Made by a program: the position numbers and the translations under genes. Positions 47,579 through 60,395 of a stretch of DNA of 64,000 nucleotides are shown here, piece by piece (the stretch's first letter is position 1; the number at the start of each line of letters is the position of its first letter). Under the pieces are notes generated by a model. It saw only the letters and a program-made list of their open reading frames with translations, did no database searches and was not told the origin of the DNA. Location: NCBI RefSeq assembly GCF_902362185.1, contig NC_044503.1:25119484-25183483 (forward strand). Reading direction: 5' to 3'. The DNA is from Chanos chanos. Its lineage: Eukaryota; Chordata; Actinopteri; Gonorynchiformes; Chanidae.

Positions 47579-50500
47579 TCAGTCCATCTTCTCCTTCTGC
47601 ACCAGCTTCGGGGCGTCCACGAAGTCTCGGCCGTTGAAGAGGATGAAACCACCGGTGGCGAAGCTCGCCGTTCCCCAAAACAGCACGTAGGCCAACGTCT
47701 CCGTCCACGTGTCACCTGGGCCGTTTCATTTCACAGTAACAAACTTCAGTTATCTCCACATTACACTGTACATCAACAAAAACTCTCCCCCCCCCCCCCC
47801 CCAAGATATCGATTACTTCAACATACAAACGGAAGCTAGGCCTAACTCAAACAAACCACCATAAAATCATCATAGGAGTTCATATTAAACTATGCCACTG
47901 TACACTGAACAGTTCTTTTCTTTTTACCGTACATCATTATTTTATGATCAACCGAATATATACTGGCTTCTTTATTTCCTGCAAACTTTTATTTTTTTAT
48001 CTAAGTTGATGGAAAGTGCTTGACTGCGTGCGTCAGTGACAGTCAGTCAGTAAAACTGGACAGAACTTTCTTACCCGCCATCAGCAGACAGATAATACAC
48101 ATGGAGAAGGCAACCACCATAATGATGGGAAGCTGGAGAAAAGGAAAGACAGGAAGGGGGGGGGGGGGCGGGGTGTTAGTTTGTTTTGTTTTTTTGATTT
48201 TGTAGCAGAGGGCATTAAAATAACTGGACACTTCTAACCAGTGTTGTCACAGTAACCCACAGGCTAGCCCCGCCTCTCACCGTGAGGAACTTCCAGTCTT
48301 TGGGCTCGTGAAGGACGGAGCCCATATCTGCCTCATCCACAGCATAGTTGCCCAGGAAAAGGTCAATGGAGTCCTGTGTCGGAGATGAGTGAGAAGGGCA
48401 AACGAGGTTAATCCACAGGTCGTGAACTGTGGGTGCAAAACTGTTACACCCACTGCTCTCCCCTTTAACCAATTTGGCCTGCCCCCCCCCCCCCCCCATC
48501 CCATCTGACCTCTCACACACCTGTCTAAAGCCATCTGAGAAGTTATTCCTGTAGTATCTGACCATGGAGTTCCAGCCGTCCATCATCAAGCCCCAGTGGG
48601 TCCTCTTTCCAGTTCTGTCCACACACACAGTTCTGAATAAGTCACATCTTATTCACAAGTGTAACGCAATGATCTCTCTATCTTTCTCTCACTCACTCTC
48701 TCTTTCACTAATTCACAGACACACACACAGTTCTGAATAAGTCACCTCTCATTTACAGGTACACTGTAATGATCTCTTTCTCTCTCTCTCTGTCACACTC
48801 TCACTCATTCACTCACAGACACATGCACAGTTCTGAATAACCACACATTCACACAAACCCATGTTTACTTCTGTTTTCTCCCCCAACATGAGAGTTCTCT
48901 CAGCGACTGGTTCAGATTCCAAAAACACCAAAACCCGCCATACAAAAAAAAAAAATCCCTTCAGCCTGACCTTGTGAAGTGTGGGGTGTGCTAGGTGTTG
49001 GTTTATTGCTGGTTAAAGTCATTAGAACGGTCAGGACACGCCGCTGCGTGTCTGTTCAGTGTGAGAGTCAGGGACTTTGGCTCTAGTGTTGTGCTATTTG
49101 TGAGGAGGAATGGAAGATCAGTGAGGATTCCCCCACCTTGTGAAATCCGTCTTCAGAGCCCCTGTGCCAGCGTACTGCTTGGCACAAGCATTGGCATTGT
49201 CTGCCCACGCTGCAACAGGAGGAAGAGAGAGAGAGAGAGAGAAAGAAAAAAAAAGGGAGCGAGTCATAACAAACTCAAAAGATACACACAAGTAAAAGAT
49301 GAAAGGTACTAAGCAAACTCTGAACTGGGAAGACGCTCACCGTTTTTATAAATCTTCTCAAAGTCGGCCTGCTCCTCGATTCTCTGGCCTACATGGAGAA
49401 CTCCCATTCGCTGCGGACAAAAAGAGTATGGAGAAGGCGTAGGGGTTAAAGCGATACCCGCCATACTGGTGCCTAGCGCGCGACATTTTATGAGGGAGAC
49501 CTTGATACTATTATCTCCGCTATCTCCGATACAACACCAAACAACAGCATGACCCAGGACTCACATAACATGTTCATGCACCTATACAGAACCAGCTATT
49601 TCATTTACGATCACCAGATGCTTGTAAAAGCAGCGGGTCAGTTTAGACTTTCCTGATAAAGATAATGGCCCATTTGAAGACTGTTAAAATACAAAGTCCG
49701 TTTTCGTGAGAGCGAGAGAGGCTAAAGACAGGCACTGTTATGTTCGGTTCAGTGAGTACGGAAAAGAAACAACAGCTCCAATAGCTCTCCAACTACAAAT
49801 CTGCTATTTGTACACAAGAAAGGAAAAAAAAAATAAGCAATGTCTTTTCCAAACCAGAACTGTGAAAGGAAAGAGATAAAAATGCACCAGTCAAATGAAC
49901 TGGTTACTTTCCTTTTAAGTTCCACAAAGCATTTACCAAAAGAAGCCAACTGAGATCAAAGCAGGTGAAAAAAAGAAATTGCCAAAAAAAAAGGGGTATA
50001 AGAGAAAAAAAAAAATAAAATCACACTTGACATTTGTGTCTATAGCTCCATGTTTTGTTTGAGTGAGCACACACTGATCTCACCTCTAATTGTGACTGTA
50101 AAGACCTGCGAGCCAGCAGACTCTGAATGACGTTGGTACGGTCCAGGCAGTCCATGCAGTTACTGCGAAATGTCCCCTCCTGCTGGAGTTGGACCGTTCC
50201 ATCCGCGTCCACCAAGAAGTAGCTGTACACAAACGCAGCATTGTGACCCGCGCTGTCAACTCAATATCAAGACACTTAAAAGCAAAACATCACCGTTTTG
50301 TTCGGTCAGGACGTCGATTAGTGGTTCTGTTATACAGAACTATCAAACTGCCTTCAAATCTGCTTCAAACTACACTTGATTTATGAAAAGCAGCAATAAC
50401 AGCTGACGATTTTGTCTGAGCAAACAAATAAAAACATGAAGCCGTATCCTTATAAAGGCGAAGCGATAAACGATAACACTTCCGGGACTGTCGATCCTTT

Positions 50501-52175
50501 AAAATAACATGTTTGTGCTCTGACTAACAGGCAGAATCGATCTTAGACTAACATAAACTTCCATTCTCAGGATCGCCATATGTTCAATATAAACAATAGT
50601 AATTATTTTTAGCATTATTACGACTGTTACTGTTTCTCCAGCATTTGGAAAGGAGGTAAGACAAGTGGTAAACCTTCCCTCAGCTCAGTGTCTGGTTTGT
50701 TTGATTACAGCAATGATTGACGCCACAGTCTGAGCAATCCAAACATGTTGAGGATGCATAAGTCACACAAATTGTCATTTTGAACTCCAACAATCTTGCA
50801 ATCAAACATCAGCGATGCCAATCTATTTCTCTGCATGATACCACACCCTTCTTCTGCGACCTTTGACCTTACCTGCCTAACCCTTTTTTTAGGCCAACCC
50901 GCCCCACGTTCCCGGAGGCAACATCCGACGCTGAACATCTACGACGTGAATTTGTGTGTGCGCTCACGACTTTCCGTTTGTTAGAACGCCGGTAAAACTT
51001 TGCGCAAGCGAAACGGACAACCCTATCGAGGGGACAGTTCAGACGCTCACCCATACTCGTCCTGCATCTCTGCGACCGTGTCCACTAAGATCTGCAGACG
51101 GTGCCACCTCATTCGACTGCACTCTTTATGGAAGTCGAACGCTACGTATTTAACCATCCCGTTCCCCAAACTGGCCACCATCTTCGCAAAAGCCTGCTCG
51201 AGTGGTTTTTCCGAACCTTTCTGATTGATCTTAGAGACAGGAGAAGAAGTGAAACGCGTGAAACCACTTACCAACACAAGACATACACAGTCCAGAGCAA
51301 AAAAAGTTAAAATCAAGACAAAACTTCGCGGTAAAACATAAAACAGAGTACATTAAAAACTGCAAATTCGCTATGATGAGAAAATAAGTCAGTAATGACA
51401 AGGCTTCTGACTGAGAGAGACTACTTAGTGGTAAATATGATGAAATCCGTACCAGGTTTAAAATAACTTGTTTTCCATACGTTATGATCTGGGAATCGAA
51501 ATGTCTTTGGAAGCCGTCGAGCTGAGAGAGAAAAAGGAGCAGAAGGCTTAGTGAACAGTGCATGTAAACAGTCCAATGGCAAGTAAAAAAAAAATCAAAA
51601 CCTTTTTTTTTTCTTCAAAATGCAGAGACCTTTCCTTATTTATTATTTTAAAAAACATTTCCAACAGTAAATTACCTACATGCATGACTGACATCAGTGA
51701 TCACACATGAATGTCAGGGACACAGCAAACAAATATTATGTTACGTTCAGCTTTCACTGTGCGCTTGCTAAATTAAATCAGTGTCAAAGAAAGCCTTTAT
51801 AAAAAAGACAGATGTGTAGTTACACTAATGGTTCAGAATATCTTGTGTTTCTCTGTACTAGGCAGGTACATGCTGAATAAAAAGGAAAAAAACAGGTCTT
51901 ACATGATTGACGTATTTGCTGATCTGTGGCTTTGGTTTGTACTTCAGGTTAGGCCTCTGAGACCAGTAAAAGGGAATCGAACCCCTAGTCTGCAGAAATA
52001 TGATGAGTGGAAAGAGAGATTTAAAAAAAAAAAAAAGGGGGGGGGGGGGGGGGCACGTATGATTTGAATACTTTTCTGTCTTGACTCTGTTCTTCATGCT
52101 AACACAAAACATGCTTGTCTGCAACAGCTCCAAAAGCATGGAATGGTATTTTGACTATTGCATAGAACATCACTT

Positions 52176-52213
<38 letters not shown>

Positions 52214-54953
52214 TGTGGGGGGGGGGGGGGGGGGGGGGTGAACACATCACTGCTGTTATTGTTGACTGCAATAGCTTTGGGACTGACTCCATTTTGCTGT
52301 TATAATCACTGTTGTGGCCGTCTGCTTCAGCGTTTCAATATTTTAGACTTTTTAACAAGTAGACCTAAATCTTATACACATAATGATGATGCCTAACCTG
52401 CAGAAAACAAGCTACAGTAAAACTTCAATACATACACTCCAGAGAAAAGACAAAGAAAAAACAAACAAACTGCTCTTTTGGAGCAACAAACTATTCAAGC
52501 ATGTACAAGTATGCCAGGGTAACGTTCCCTTGAGGGGAAAAAAAAAAAAAAGACAACGAAGGAGAAAAATGTGGGGATAGAGTGGAAGCTCTTTCAAAGT
52601 TTCTCTCAGGACAAACTTTCATCCCATGTTTCCCATAAAGCCTTACTAAACAGTAAGTTGCCCCAGGAGCATTCCGGTAACTTTCCCTGTACTGGAAAAG
52701 ATACGCCCCAGTTTTTTGACAGTGGAGATTTCCACGTTGGGTTAGGATGTTCATCTCTGACAACCATACATGATTTACACATACACTCATAGGTTTTGGA
52801 AGGATATTTCTAAGATGATCTAAAAAGCTCCTTTGAAATTTGGCTTTACCCTAATTTGAGGCGAAGCGATGGTATGTTAACTATTCCCACGGAGTTGATG
52901 TTGATGTAAAAGAGACTCTGTGACTCGCCTGTACAAAGGAAGCCTTCCCTCCGTTGTACTGGACTATCTGCTCTGTTTCCACAAAGTTAGCAGCGTGGCC
53001 TTCTGAGTCGATTCCTGAAAGAGGGACAGAGGGTAAACCACAGCCACATCATGTCAGAAACACTGAATGACAAACCAGCTTCGCATATAAATTACAGCGA
53101 TTCTTTTTTGTGCTGGCTGAGAGTCTCTCAGTCCTGCTCCTGGAGGCCCACTGCAGTGTACGTATTAGGTCCCTCCTCGTTCTCACACACACCTGCTCCG
53201 GCTAGTCAAGGGCTTGATAATTAGCCGACGAGTTGTGTTTAGGGGGTGTTAAGACCCGAGAGAGATTTGAAATGTGCAGGGCTTTGGGTTTCCGAGAAGA
53301 GGATTGGGAACCATTGTTCGAAAGTATGTTGCTAAAACACTCCAGAGTTTTCTTAAGAAAATTAAATTCCCCATTTATTCTAAGTTAAGACTCATGAACT
53401 GGTGTTCTATAGCATGAACCATCAGAGCCCTCTAAAGAAGACATTGTTACGCAGGATGAATCTATAATACGAATCACAAATTGACATTCTAGAACATAGC
53501 AGAACATTCTGGAATGCGACATGGGAGCCATCATTCTGGAGATGACTCATGCAGCAGTATTCTAGAGAGTGACCTGATGGTTAAAAAGCCAGGGGGGGTC
53601 AAGGAGGTGGCCCTAAAAACATCCATGACCTCAGACATTCCTCACCTCGAACATAATAACGTACTCCGGCCCGAAAGCAGCTCCTCCTAGAAATGATGTT
53701 CCAGTCAAAGACTTTACCATTGATACAGCAGGACTTCATTACAATGACTGGAAAGCCAAAAAGTCAAGGATTTCAACCTTCATATTTCTTATAAGGATAC
53801 AATCAGGAAGTTCACAGCACAACACAACATACATAGATCTTCAAAAATAAGATCTTCAATAAAAAGGAAACAGTAAAACAAAACGTAAAGGAGCTCAACA
53901 CACCAACACACCAGGCCGTCATACCTCACATTTTAATCATCTGTAGACGGAGCTTTCCTCAGAGAGTCAACACTGTGAGTCACCTACCAAATATAACCCC
54001 TTAAAAGCTTTGATAAAGCACAGCTTCTGGGTCATGTCAACCAGGGAGCCCTGATATGCATCCTGAAGGGGCACTTGACCTTTGGACACACTCACCGTAT
54101 CCGGGATCACAAAGACGAGAATGTCGCAGAAACGAAAGACTTTTTTTTTTCCCCTTCTCGTTCTAAAACCACTACAACGAGATTTTACACGACACTGGCT
54201 TTTCAGAAACAGACTTGAGCCAGTGAGCCATGAAATCATCTCACTTGCGTGAGGTGTATATTTCCAAACATTTGGATATATATGTATGTGTGTGTGTGTG
54301 TGTGTATGTGTGTGTGTGTGTGTGTTTGTATGTATGTATGAAAAATAATAACCATGAACAGAAACCTTTCCTGAGTTAGAAATATACCAATGTGCTGTGA
54401 GATCACTCCAGGACAAAATGCTTCAAAATTTGAAATTAGAAAAACTAAAAGCTGTGACATGCACTTAAGCCTCCACCTAGTGCCTGAAAGGACAAATTAC
54501 ACATCAAGACAGTAGTCATTTAAACATTCTTTGTGTGCTCTCTCTCTCTTTCTGTCTCTCTCTCTCTCATATGTTGAGGCTATGGTAGATACACCCAGAT
54601 AGATTTCTAGTCTTACTATCTTATGGTCAGGAAGAACTCCCAGTCATACTTACACACCTAAAAAATGAATATGAAACTAAATCTACCAAAAACACAACAC
54701 ACTTAGACCTAAGCTGCCTCCCTTCTACCGGTGTCTGTTTGGATTTGTACACAGACATGAAAGGATACAGCCATGAATAACAGGGAAGGCAAACTTATGC
54801 AGCTGTAAGAGAAACAGAGCATTAATGAAGTTTCACCACTGAATCACAATAAATGAACCATTTTCCATCTCACTGTTATTACTATCTGGGTTAAAAGTTT
54901 GATATTCCATTACTCTAGAGAATGCAGAGTATGTAAAAGCAGTTTTATATATG

Positions 54954-55049
<96 letters not shown>

Positions 55050-57953
55050 CAGACACATAAATGCTATCCACATTTAGCTATAATGGGATGTTACTGATTA
55101 AAAGCTTGTGTCGTAAAGATGGTTGAAAGCTACTGTTCATTCAGTGAGCAGCGTCTTCATTACCTCTGGCTGTGCAAGGAATTCTCTGAGCAGATGTCCG
55201 TTCCACACAAATCTCTGATCCGCCTGCACACAACAGGAAACAATGGATAACATCTCAGATAATGCCACACAATAGCAATCCATATCAAAACAGGGTCTGT
55301 TCTAGAAATTTGTTATCACTCTCTCTTTCTTTTTTTTTTGTTCTCGCTCTCTCTTACCCTCTCCAGTAAGCTCATTTCCTGAAACTCAGGACTGGTGTTG
55401 GATAAGCGTTGAAGGGTGTGCGTCAGGTCATAATTGGTGGCGAAATAAAAACCGTCTGTGTTGAGGACATTGTTGATCATGGATAAGAAGGTCTTGTTGT
55501 CTTGCATCTGCAAATAGAAACAGAAATAATTTGCTGAAAATCTTTAGAGAAACAACTAGGGAAAAAAAAAAAAAGAAATAGCTTCTGTTATATGTATACA
55601 CTGTGGATGCGCTTGATGAAACGGATCTGTGAACAGAATAGCTCTGTCTGATTTCACATTCTGATTCATTTAGACATCTGGCCATACTGTCCGTCTCAAA
55701 CAGAACACTGTTATGTAGGACAGGCAATAGAGCTACGCTTTGTGTTAGTTTCATTTCTAATTAGAGACGGTCTGTCTCTCTTTCGCGGCACTGACAAAGT
55801 CTAAGTGTCACTTCCAGCCGGGCTCTGTGACACGTGTCCCTTTGTCATCAAAATACTACGTTCCCCAAAGTGAAAGAAAATCTTCTTCGACGTTCTGCTT
55901 GAACAGTCAAATTCGTTCTTAATTAACAACAGAGCAAACGCTCAAGTCAAATAACTGAGCAACAGTTAAAGTTTTCAGAAAGAGATGAGGGAAAGTGACT
56001 CCTATAATGAAGACAGTTGTGTTTTTTTGTTTTTTTTTTTAATTGTCCTACTATTGCCTAAGATCTGCCTCTCCTTTAGTTTGAGCTTGACGACAAGGTG
56101 AAGGGAAAGAAGGTGAAGTGGGGGGAAAAAAATAGGATAAGGCTTGTTCTCTTGTGGCTGAAATCAAAGAAAGAAAAAATAGGAGAACAGAACAGCCCAT
56201 AAGGAGACAAAAAAGACAAAAATAACCTGGCTATCTGTAAGGTGCAAAACAGTCTTCTTGTAGGAGATGACATCAAACTCAACCGCCTTCCAAATGGGAT
56301 GGCCCAGTAAGTCTCCCATCTTTTTCTTCTTTGTGATTACAATAAGGTACATGCCTATGAAAACAGATCAGGTTAGGACATATAAAGGGCCATTCAGTAC
56401 AAACTTGCAGGCAAAATGTCAAATTTCCTCTCATTACATAAAGGTCAAACTCAGGGAATTATCATAATCTGAAAGGTCAAACTCAAATTATGATCATAAT
56501 CTGAAAAGCAGGGGAAGATACGAGACAGAAGCCTTTCATGTCACGCTAAATACACGCTTATCCACGAAGAGGGCTCATGTTTTTAACAAAAGAAATTTTG
56601 AGATCTCGTACCCGCCACCAGTCGAATTGTTCCCATTATACCGTAGATTGGTCGGGTTACGGCGGATGGAGGAATGTCCTTTCTCACTGAGGGGAAAAAA
56701 AAGAACAAACATGAATATTTTGTGTAATGCATGGATACCGAGTGTGGTGAACGCAGTAGCAGTAGCAAACATGTCATTTTCAAAGGTCTACACAGGGTCT
56801 TCTTGTTATAACTCAACATTCTGGGTTTTTAAACATATCCGACTGTTTACCAAAAGGATTTTGGTTAATGCTATATCAGTATTCTCCAGTCAAGTATTAT
56901 AAAACATTTTGTACCACTCTTTGCGAGACTCTAAAGTTCAAAAGGGCAAAACTCCCTATGCTCTTCATTACTCAAGTCTTTGAGGGCAGACAGGCTACGT
57001 TACTCCACCACCTATTGTTGTTGTTACTACAGGGAAAGGAAAGTATAACGAACTTCTGACAATTCTGCGTAAACCGCTGCTGCATTCCAAGCATTTCAAG
57101 ATGAGGTAGTAAGATTGTAAAACTATACCTGTGAGTGTCATTTCTGTAGACACTCTATCGATGGAAAGGACATCATTGACCCCATCATCACAGGCCTCGA
57201 TGTAAAATTTTTCGGGAGTCGTGTGCCTTTTGAGGAGAAAATCTGAATCACTAACATTGATGATCGTTACAACCTGACCCTTAACACTTTAACGACAGTG
57301 TTTTTAAAGATTATGACACCATTATTACATTATTTTGGGATTCTACCGTGTATTTTAAATGAAAAGAGCTGTGCTCTAAAACTAAGAAATTAAGACATGG
57401 CGACATTAAGTGCCCAGCTTCGTCCTAGTGCATCTTAACCACCAAAATAATTAGCCTACCAATGCAATGATCCGTTTAACCTGACCTGGCCACTTTACGA
57501 TACACATATGACACGTCAGTTGCACAGACATGCAGGTGAAGCAAGGTAGAGCTTCATGAACTTTGGGCGTAAGTTACCCCATTACACTTTGTGACTGCTG
57601 TGCCTGTGTGCGTTCCGTCAAGTAAATGTGAGTCAAGAGCAGCTTCCAAACTATCGATTTTTTGTAGAATGCCTATTGTTCAAAATAGGCGAATTTGCTC
57701 AAATATATTCATTTCGCCTAGACAGCTAGCTATATCTTTCGTGCTAGTATGACTAGTCACTAGCAACAAATGATGTAGATTAGCTCAATATGGTAAATTA
57801 TATGTCCATAAATCTCAGATTTTCGGCAACCTTACAACAAGAAATGCATTGCCGAAGATACACGCGGCTGTTCTGGTCAGATACAGCAGACCAGCTCGAG
57901 AATACAAAGTAAACAGCTACTTACAATTTGAAGCTTTCGTAGGTAGTCGCCAT
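47579..57953 (-). CDS. sacm1l: SAC1-like phosphatidylinositol phosphatase
   Basis: Nineteen coding exons, read from the right: 57925-57953, 57129-57226, 56612-56686, 56227-56354, 55358-55507, 55164-55223, 54769-54802, 53646-53747, 52929-53014, 51903-51989, 51453-51521, 51051-51229, 50084-50222, 49341-49410, 49137-49209, 48521-48614, 48281-48373, 48075-48132 and 47579-47715. They sum to 587 codons (586 aa; human 587). The enzyme dephosphorylates PI4P at the ER and Golgi. The SAC domain spans most of the protein. The CX5R(T/S) catalytic loop is [10 protein letters not shown] with Cys at about 388. Two hydrophobic segments near the C-terminus (exons 18-19) anchor it in the ER membrane, and the C-terminal KEKMD fits a COPI-type KXKXX retrieval signal. 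Intron 7 has U12-type splice signals, intron 9 a GC donor, and intron 4 a weak GT donor. No break is seen. Confidence 0.97.
48621..48840. repeat. 100-bp tandem repeat in sacm1l intron 15
   Basis: The motif CACAGTTCTGAATAA recurs at the same phase in three places (48621-48640, 48721-48740 and 48821-48840), an exact 100-bp spacing. CT/CA-rich filler between the copies is also similar. The first copy abuts the acceptor of sacm1l exon 16. Confidence 0.75.
52180..52238. repeat. (GT)n plus poly(G) in sacm1l intron 9
   Basis: A GT dinucleotide run followed directly by about 22 G residues. Open frames reading it as Cys/Val or Gly repeats are artefacts. Confidence 0.9.
53122..53318. mobile_element. 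hAT-type MITE in sacm1l intron 8
   Basis: The unit has the layout of a widespread teleost non-autonomous hAT repeat: CCTGCTCCTGGAGGCCC at the left, CACACACCTGCTC and a TAATTAGC centre, then TGTGCAGGGC and GGATTGGGAACCATTG at the right. The ends are only partly complementary, so it is old. It has no coding capacity. Confidence 0.55.
53763..53770 (-). promoter_or_regulatory. U12-type branch point of sacm1l intron 7
   Basis: Minus-strand TCCTTGAC fits the U12 branch-site consensus (TTCCTTRAY) and sits about 17 nt from the exon 8 acceptor, the spacing typical of minor-spliceosome introns. It pairs with the GTATCCTTT donor of the same intron at 54760-54768. Confidence 0.75.
54295..54325. repeat. 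(GT)n microsatellite in sacm1l intron 7
   Basis: GT dinucleotides with TATG interruptions, inside the predicted U12 intron. Confidence 0.8.
54953..55055. repeat. (GATA)n microsatellite in sacm1l intron 6
   Basis: About 100 bp of GATA units on the + strand, in the 361-bp intron between sacm1l exons 6 and 7. Confidence 0.95.
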
Positions 57954-58247
57954 CTTTCCATCGGCGTCTGCCTGACCTTCGTGACGTGTCAATGAATGAG
58001 CACATTGTAACTGGGGTGGCTTCAACTGTTAGCAAACAGCTAAGTTAGCTTGCTACCGAATGAGGCCGTTCTGAGGAAAAGGTCAGCTAACGACCAGTAC
58101 AGTCAAGTGTGATGCGATATTTTAAGTTACTGAAAAAGATTACTGTCAACCAGCGTACTCTAAGCATTAACACAGTTGAAATTTTATATTATGTCTAATT
58201 ATACTACCAACTTCTTATGGTGACATTTCTTTAACAAAACTCGTAAC

Positions 58248-58320
58248 GGGCCAGTGGCGCAATGGATAACGCGTCTGACTACGGATCAGAAGATTCTAGG
58301 TTCGACTCCTGGCTGGCTCG
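58248..58320 (+). tRNA. tRNA-Arg (anticodon ACG)
   Basis: 73 nt folding as a standard tRNA: acceptor GGGCCAG/CTGGCTC with discriminator G, D-arm TGGCGCAATGGATAAC with the A box, anticodon loop CTACGGA giving ACG, and T-arm GGTTCGACTCC with the B box. No intron, and no encoded CCA, as expected in eukaryotes. A TTTTT Pol III terminator follows at 58327-58331. It reads CGN (mainly CGU after A34-to-I editing) arginine codons. Confidence 0.97.
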
Positions 58321-58702
58321 AAAAACTTTTTCTTTCAGTCATTACGATTTTAAAAAGAACGTTTAGCTTAAATAATCAGAAGCGACGTGCAGTCATGTTG
58401 GTTGAACTAAAAATATCGCCAATATTTACATATATATATAGATATATATGCCCTCCAATTTGTTTAGAAGAATGTTGTCAATAATCACTATGGTGGTTGC
58501 AAATGACATATTACGGTTTGCAGTTACCGGGGTCAAATCATTTATGCTTGTTGTTGATTTGCCAGTTGTCCACAGCTCGGTTAATTCTTGGGAGGATTCC
58601 GAAAGAAAGCTCTAATATGTTGTGTATTTCAATCTTTGTAGGTAGCAACCCGGTCGATTATCAATGATTAGAATTGGGTATAATTGGAGAGAAAAGGTTT
58701 TT

Positions 58703-58775
58703 CGAGCCAGCCAGGAGTCGAACCTAGAATCTTCTGATCCGTAGTCAGACGCGTTATCCATTGCGCCACTGGCCC
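58703..58775 (-). tRNA. tRNA-Arg (anticodon ACG), inverted second copy
   Basis: On the minus strand this is identical base for base to the 58248-58320 copy, with the same ACG anticodon and A and B boxes. The minus-strand TTTT (58692-58695) just after the 3' end is a terminator. The 3' flanks of both copies are similar (AAAAAC followed by a T-rich run), indicating local inverted duplication. Confidence 0.97.
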
Positions 58776-60374
58776 GACTGAAGAATTTAAGGCAAGTGGT
58801 CCTTTTTTAAAAACTTTGGTACAATATTTTACGTTTATTGTCACTATCGAACTAACATGCTCAGATCTACAGTTATTGGTAGGCCTGTCGTTAGATTTCG
58901 CCAAATGCGTTGGCCCGCTAATTTTGAAACTTATGTGAACACTGGCTTCATTCTAGATAAAATATGTTCATGAGAGGTGAGGCAGCAGCGACTATAAATA
59001 TGGCCACAATGAAAGCTTAGGTCTGTAAATTCGATTTTGCTGTTAACCAGCACTTTTTAATCAAATCATTCAGTGGGACTTTGGGGTGTGAATGCACTAC
59101 TGGTGTTAAGATTTTCAAAAGGTCGGGGTCTCCCATGCTGAATCACGTTTGTTTATTTTACTTATTTACTTTTACATTTATTTAACACGATTTACCTTTG
59201 TTTAGTTTGCACACCAGAGTACTAATATCAGCAAATTATACACTGTGTGAACTGTATTCAGTAATGCACAACAAACAAGATACACCACAACGAAAATTTA
59301 TTGGTAAAAATAACGTACATGAATATTCGTCTTTTTTTCAGCACACTATATTAGTAATAGAATATGATCGTTTTATTAAAATAGCGTGATCGCAATCGTC
59401 TCATAGCATTAAAATCATCACAGACAACTGCAGTTTTGGACAATCAGAGAAGGGCGTTAATTGAGCTTTTCTACGTAGTAGCATACATAAATGCCTCTTT
59501 TCCTCCTGTTATTTAAGTCACTCATCTGCTAAATTACACGACGAATAACAAATCCTGAAACCAAGGTAGTGACAGAAACATACCAGTATCCCTGCGAGAT
59601 TCTGATTTATTGAGGGGGAAAGACAGCCATATTTCCAACGACAAGGACTAACAGACGTGGTATGTAGTGTGTGGTATTTAAAAATATATATATATATATT
59701 TATAGGTAGAATTATCTTCATTCTTCTAAACATGCCGTTTCTACGATAGGGATGGATAAATAATATTTAAATACAAAAAAGGATTATGACAAAATTTATA
59801 ATGCAGGCCCCTCTCAAGCGGTTTAGCATTCGCTCTTCTCTCTTACACGTACATACATACAGAACACATCTCTCTTCTCTCCCTTCTCAAAAGCTGCGTT
59901 TAAAGAAAAACACACATATTTATTCAGGTAAAAATCAGATATGATGTGCGCCTAATCCAGAGCTGAATGTTTTTTCAAAACTGGAACATACTTAAAAAAA
60001 AAACAAAAAACGTGGCACAACTATTGGCTCAAAATCCAGTCATCCACTCAAATACCTCAGTATGATGAAATGAATACTCTCTTAATAATAATACTTTATC
60101 ATCTCACATCCTTAACATTTTAGTGATTTCTAAACGTAAAATTAAAATGACTTTCCAGACAACACCGACAGTTCTGTCTTCTTAAATCAAAAAACAAACA
60201 TTTAAACACATTTGCTTTTTAATTACAACGACCTGCAACCCCAGTTTCACCTGAGATTGTAAAAAACAAACAAACGAACAAACAACAACAACAAAAAAGA
60301 CGGAAAGAAAAGAAAAAAAGAAGACCATCCTGGTGTTTGGCTTTGGCACGTATTATAGCAATGTCTGAAATCAG

Positions 60375-60387
60375 CCAGCAGAGGGCA
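60375..60387 (+). promoter_or_regulatory. CTCF-like motif
   Basis: CCAGCAGAGGGCA fits the CTCF consensus CCASYAGRKGGCA throughout. It lies in the limd1 3' UTR just past the stop. Binding is not shown by sequence alone. Confidence 0.35.
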
Positions 60388-60395
60388 CCAGATAT

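Larger units (their letters stand above)
57954..60395. other. sacm1l upstream region, tRNA pair and limd1 3' UTR
   Basis: The left end is the sacm1l promoter and 5' UTR (TSS not located). Two tRNA genes occupy 58248-58775. The rest, up to the limd1 stop at 60396, should include the limd1 3' UTR. Candidate minus-strand AATAAA signals lie at 59919-59924 and 59606-59611. A CTCF-like motif is at 60375-60387. No protein-coding gene is recognised; the frames over the tRNAs (AQWITRLTTDQK) are tRNA sequence read as protein. Confidence 0.55.

Noticed and set aside
46956-47708. 250-codon minus-strand frame with GRPEAG-like start
   Set aside because: It overlaps the last sacm1l exon in another frame and continues through its 3' UTR; low-complexity basic composition, no family.
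53967-54416. Minus-strand 149-codon frame ending [14 protein letters not shown]
   Set aside because: It lies wholly inside sacm1l intron 7, crosses a GT repeat, and the SAC1 sequence is continuous without it. It could be a chance or unused exon.
58254-58484. Open frame beginning AQWITRLTTDQKILGSTPGW, and its mirror at 58668-58904
   Set aside because: Both are tRNA-Arg genes read as protein; the secondary structure and Pol III signals settle it.
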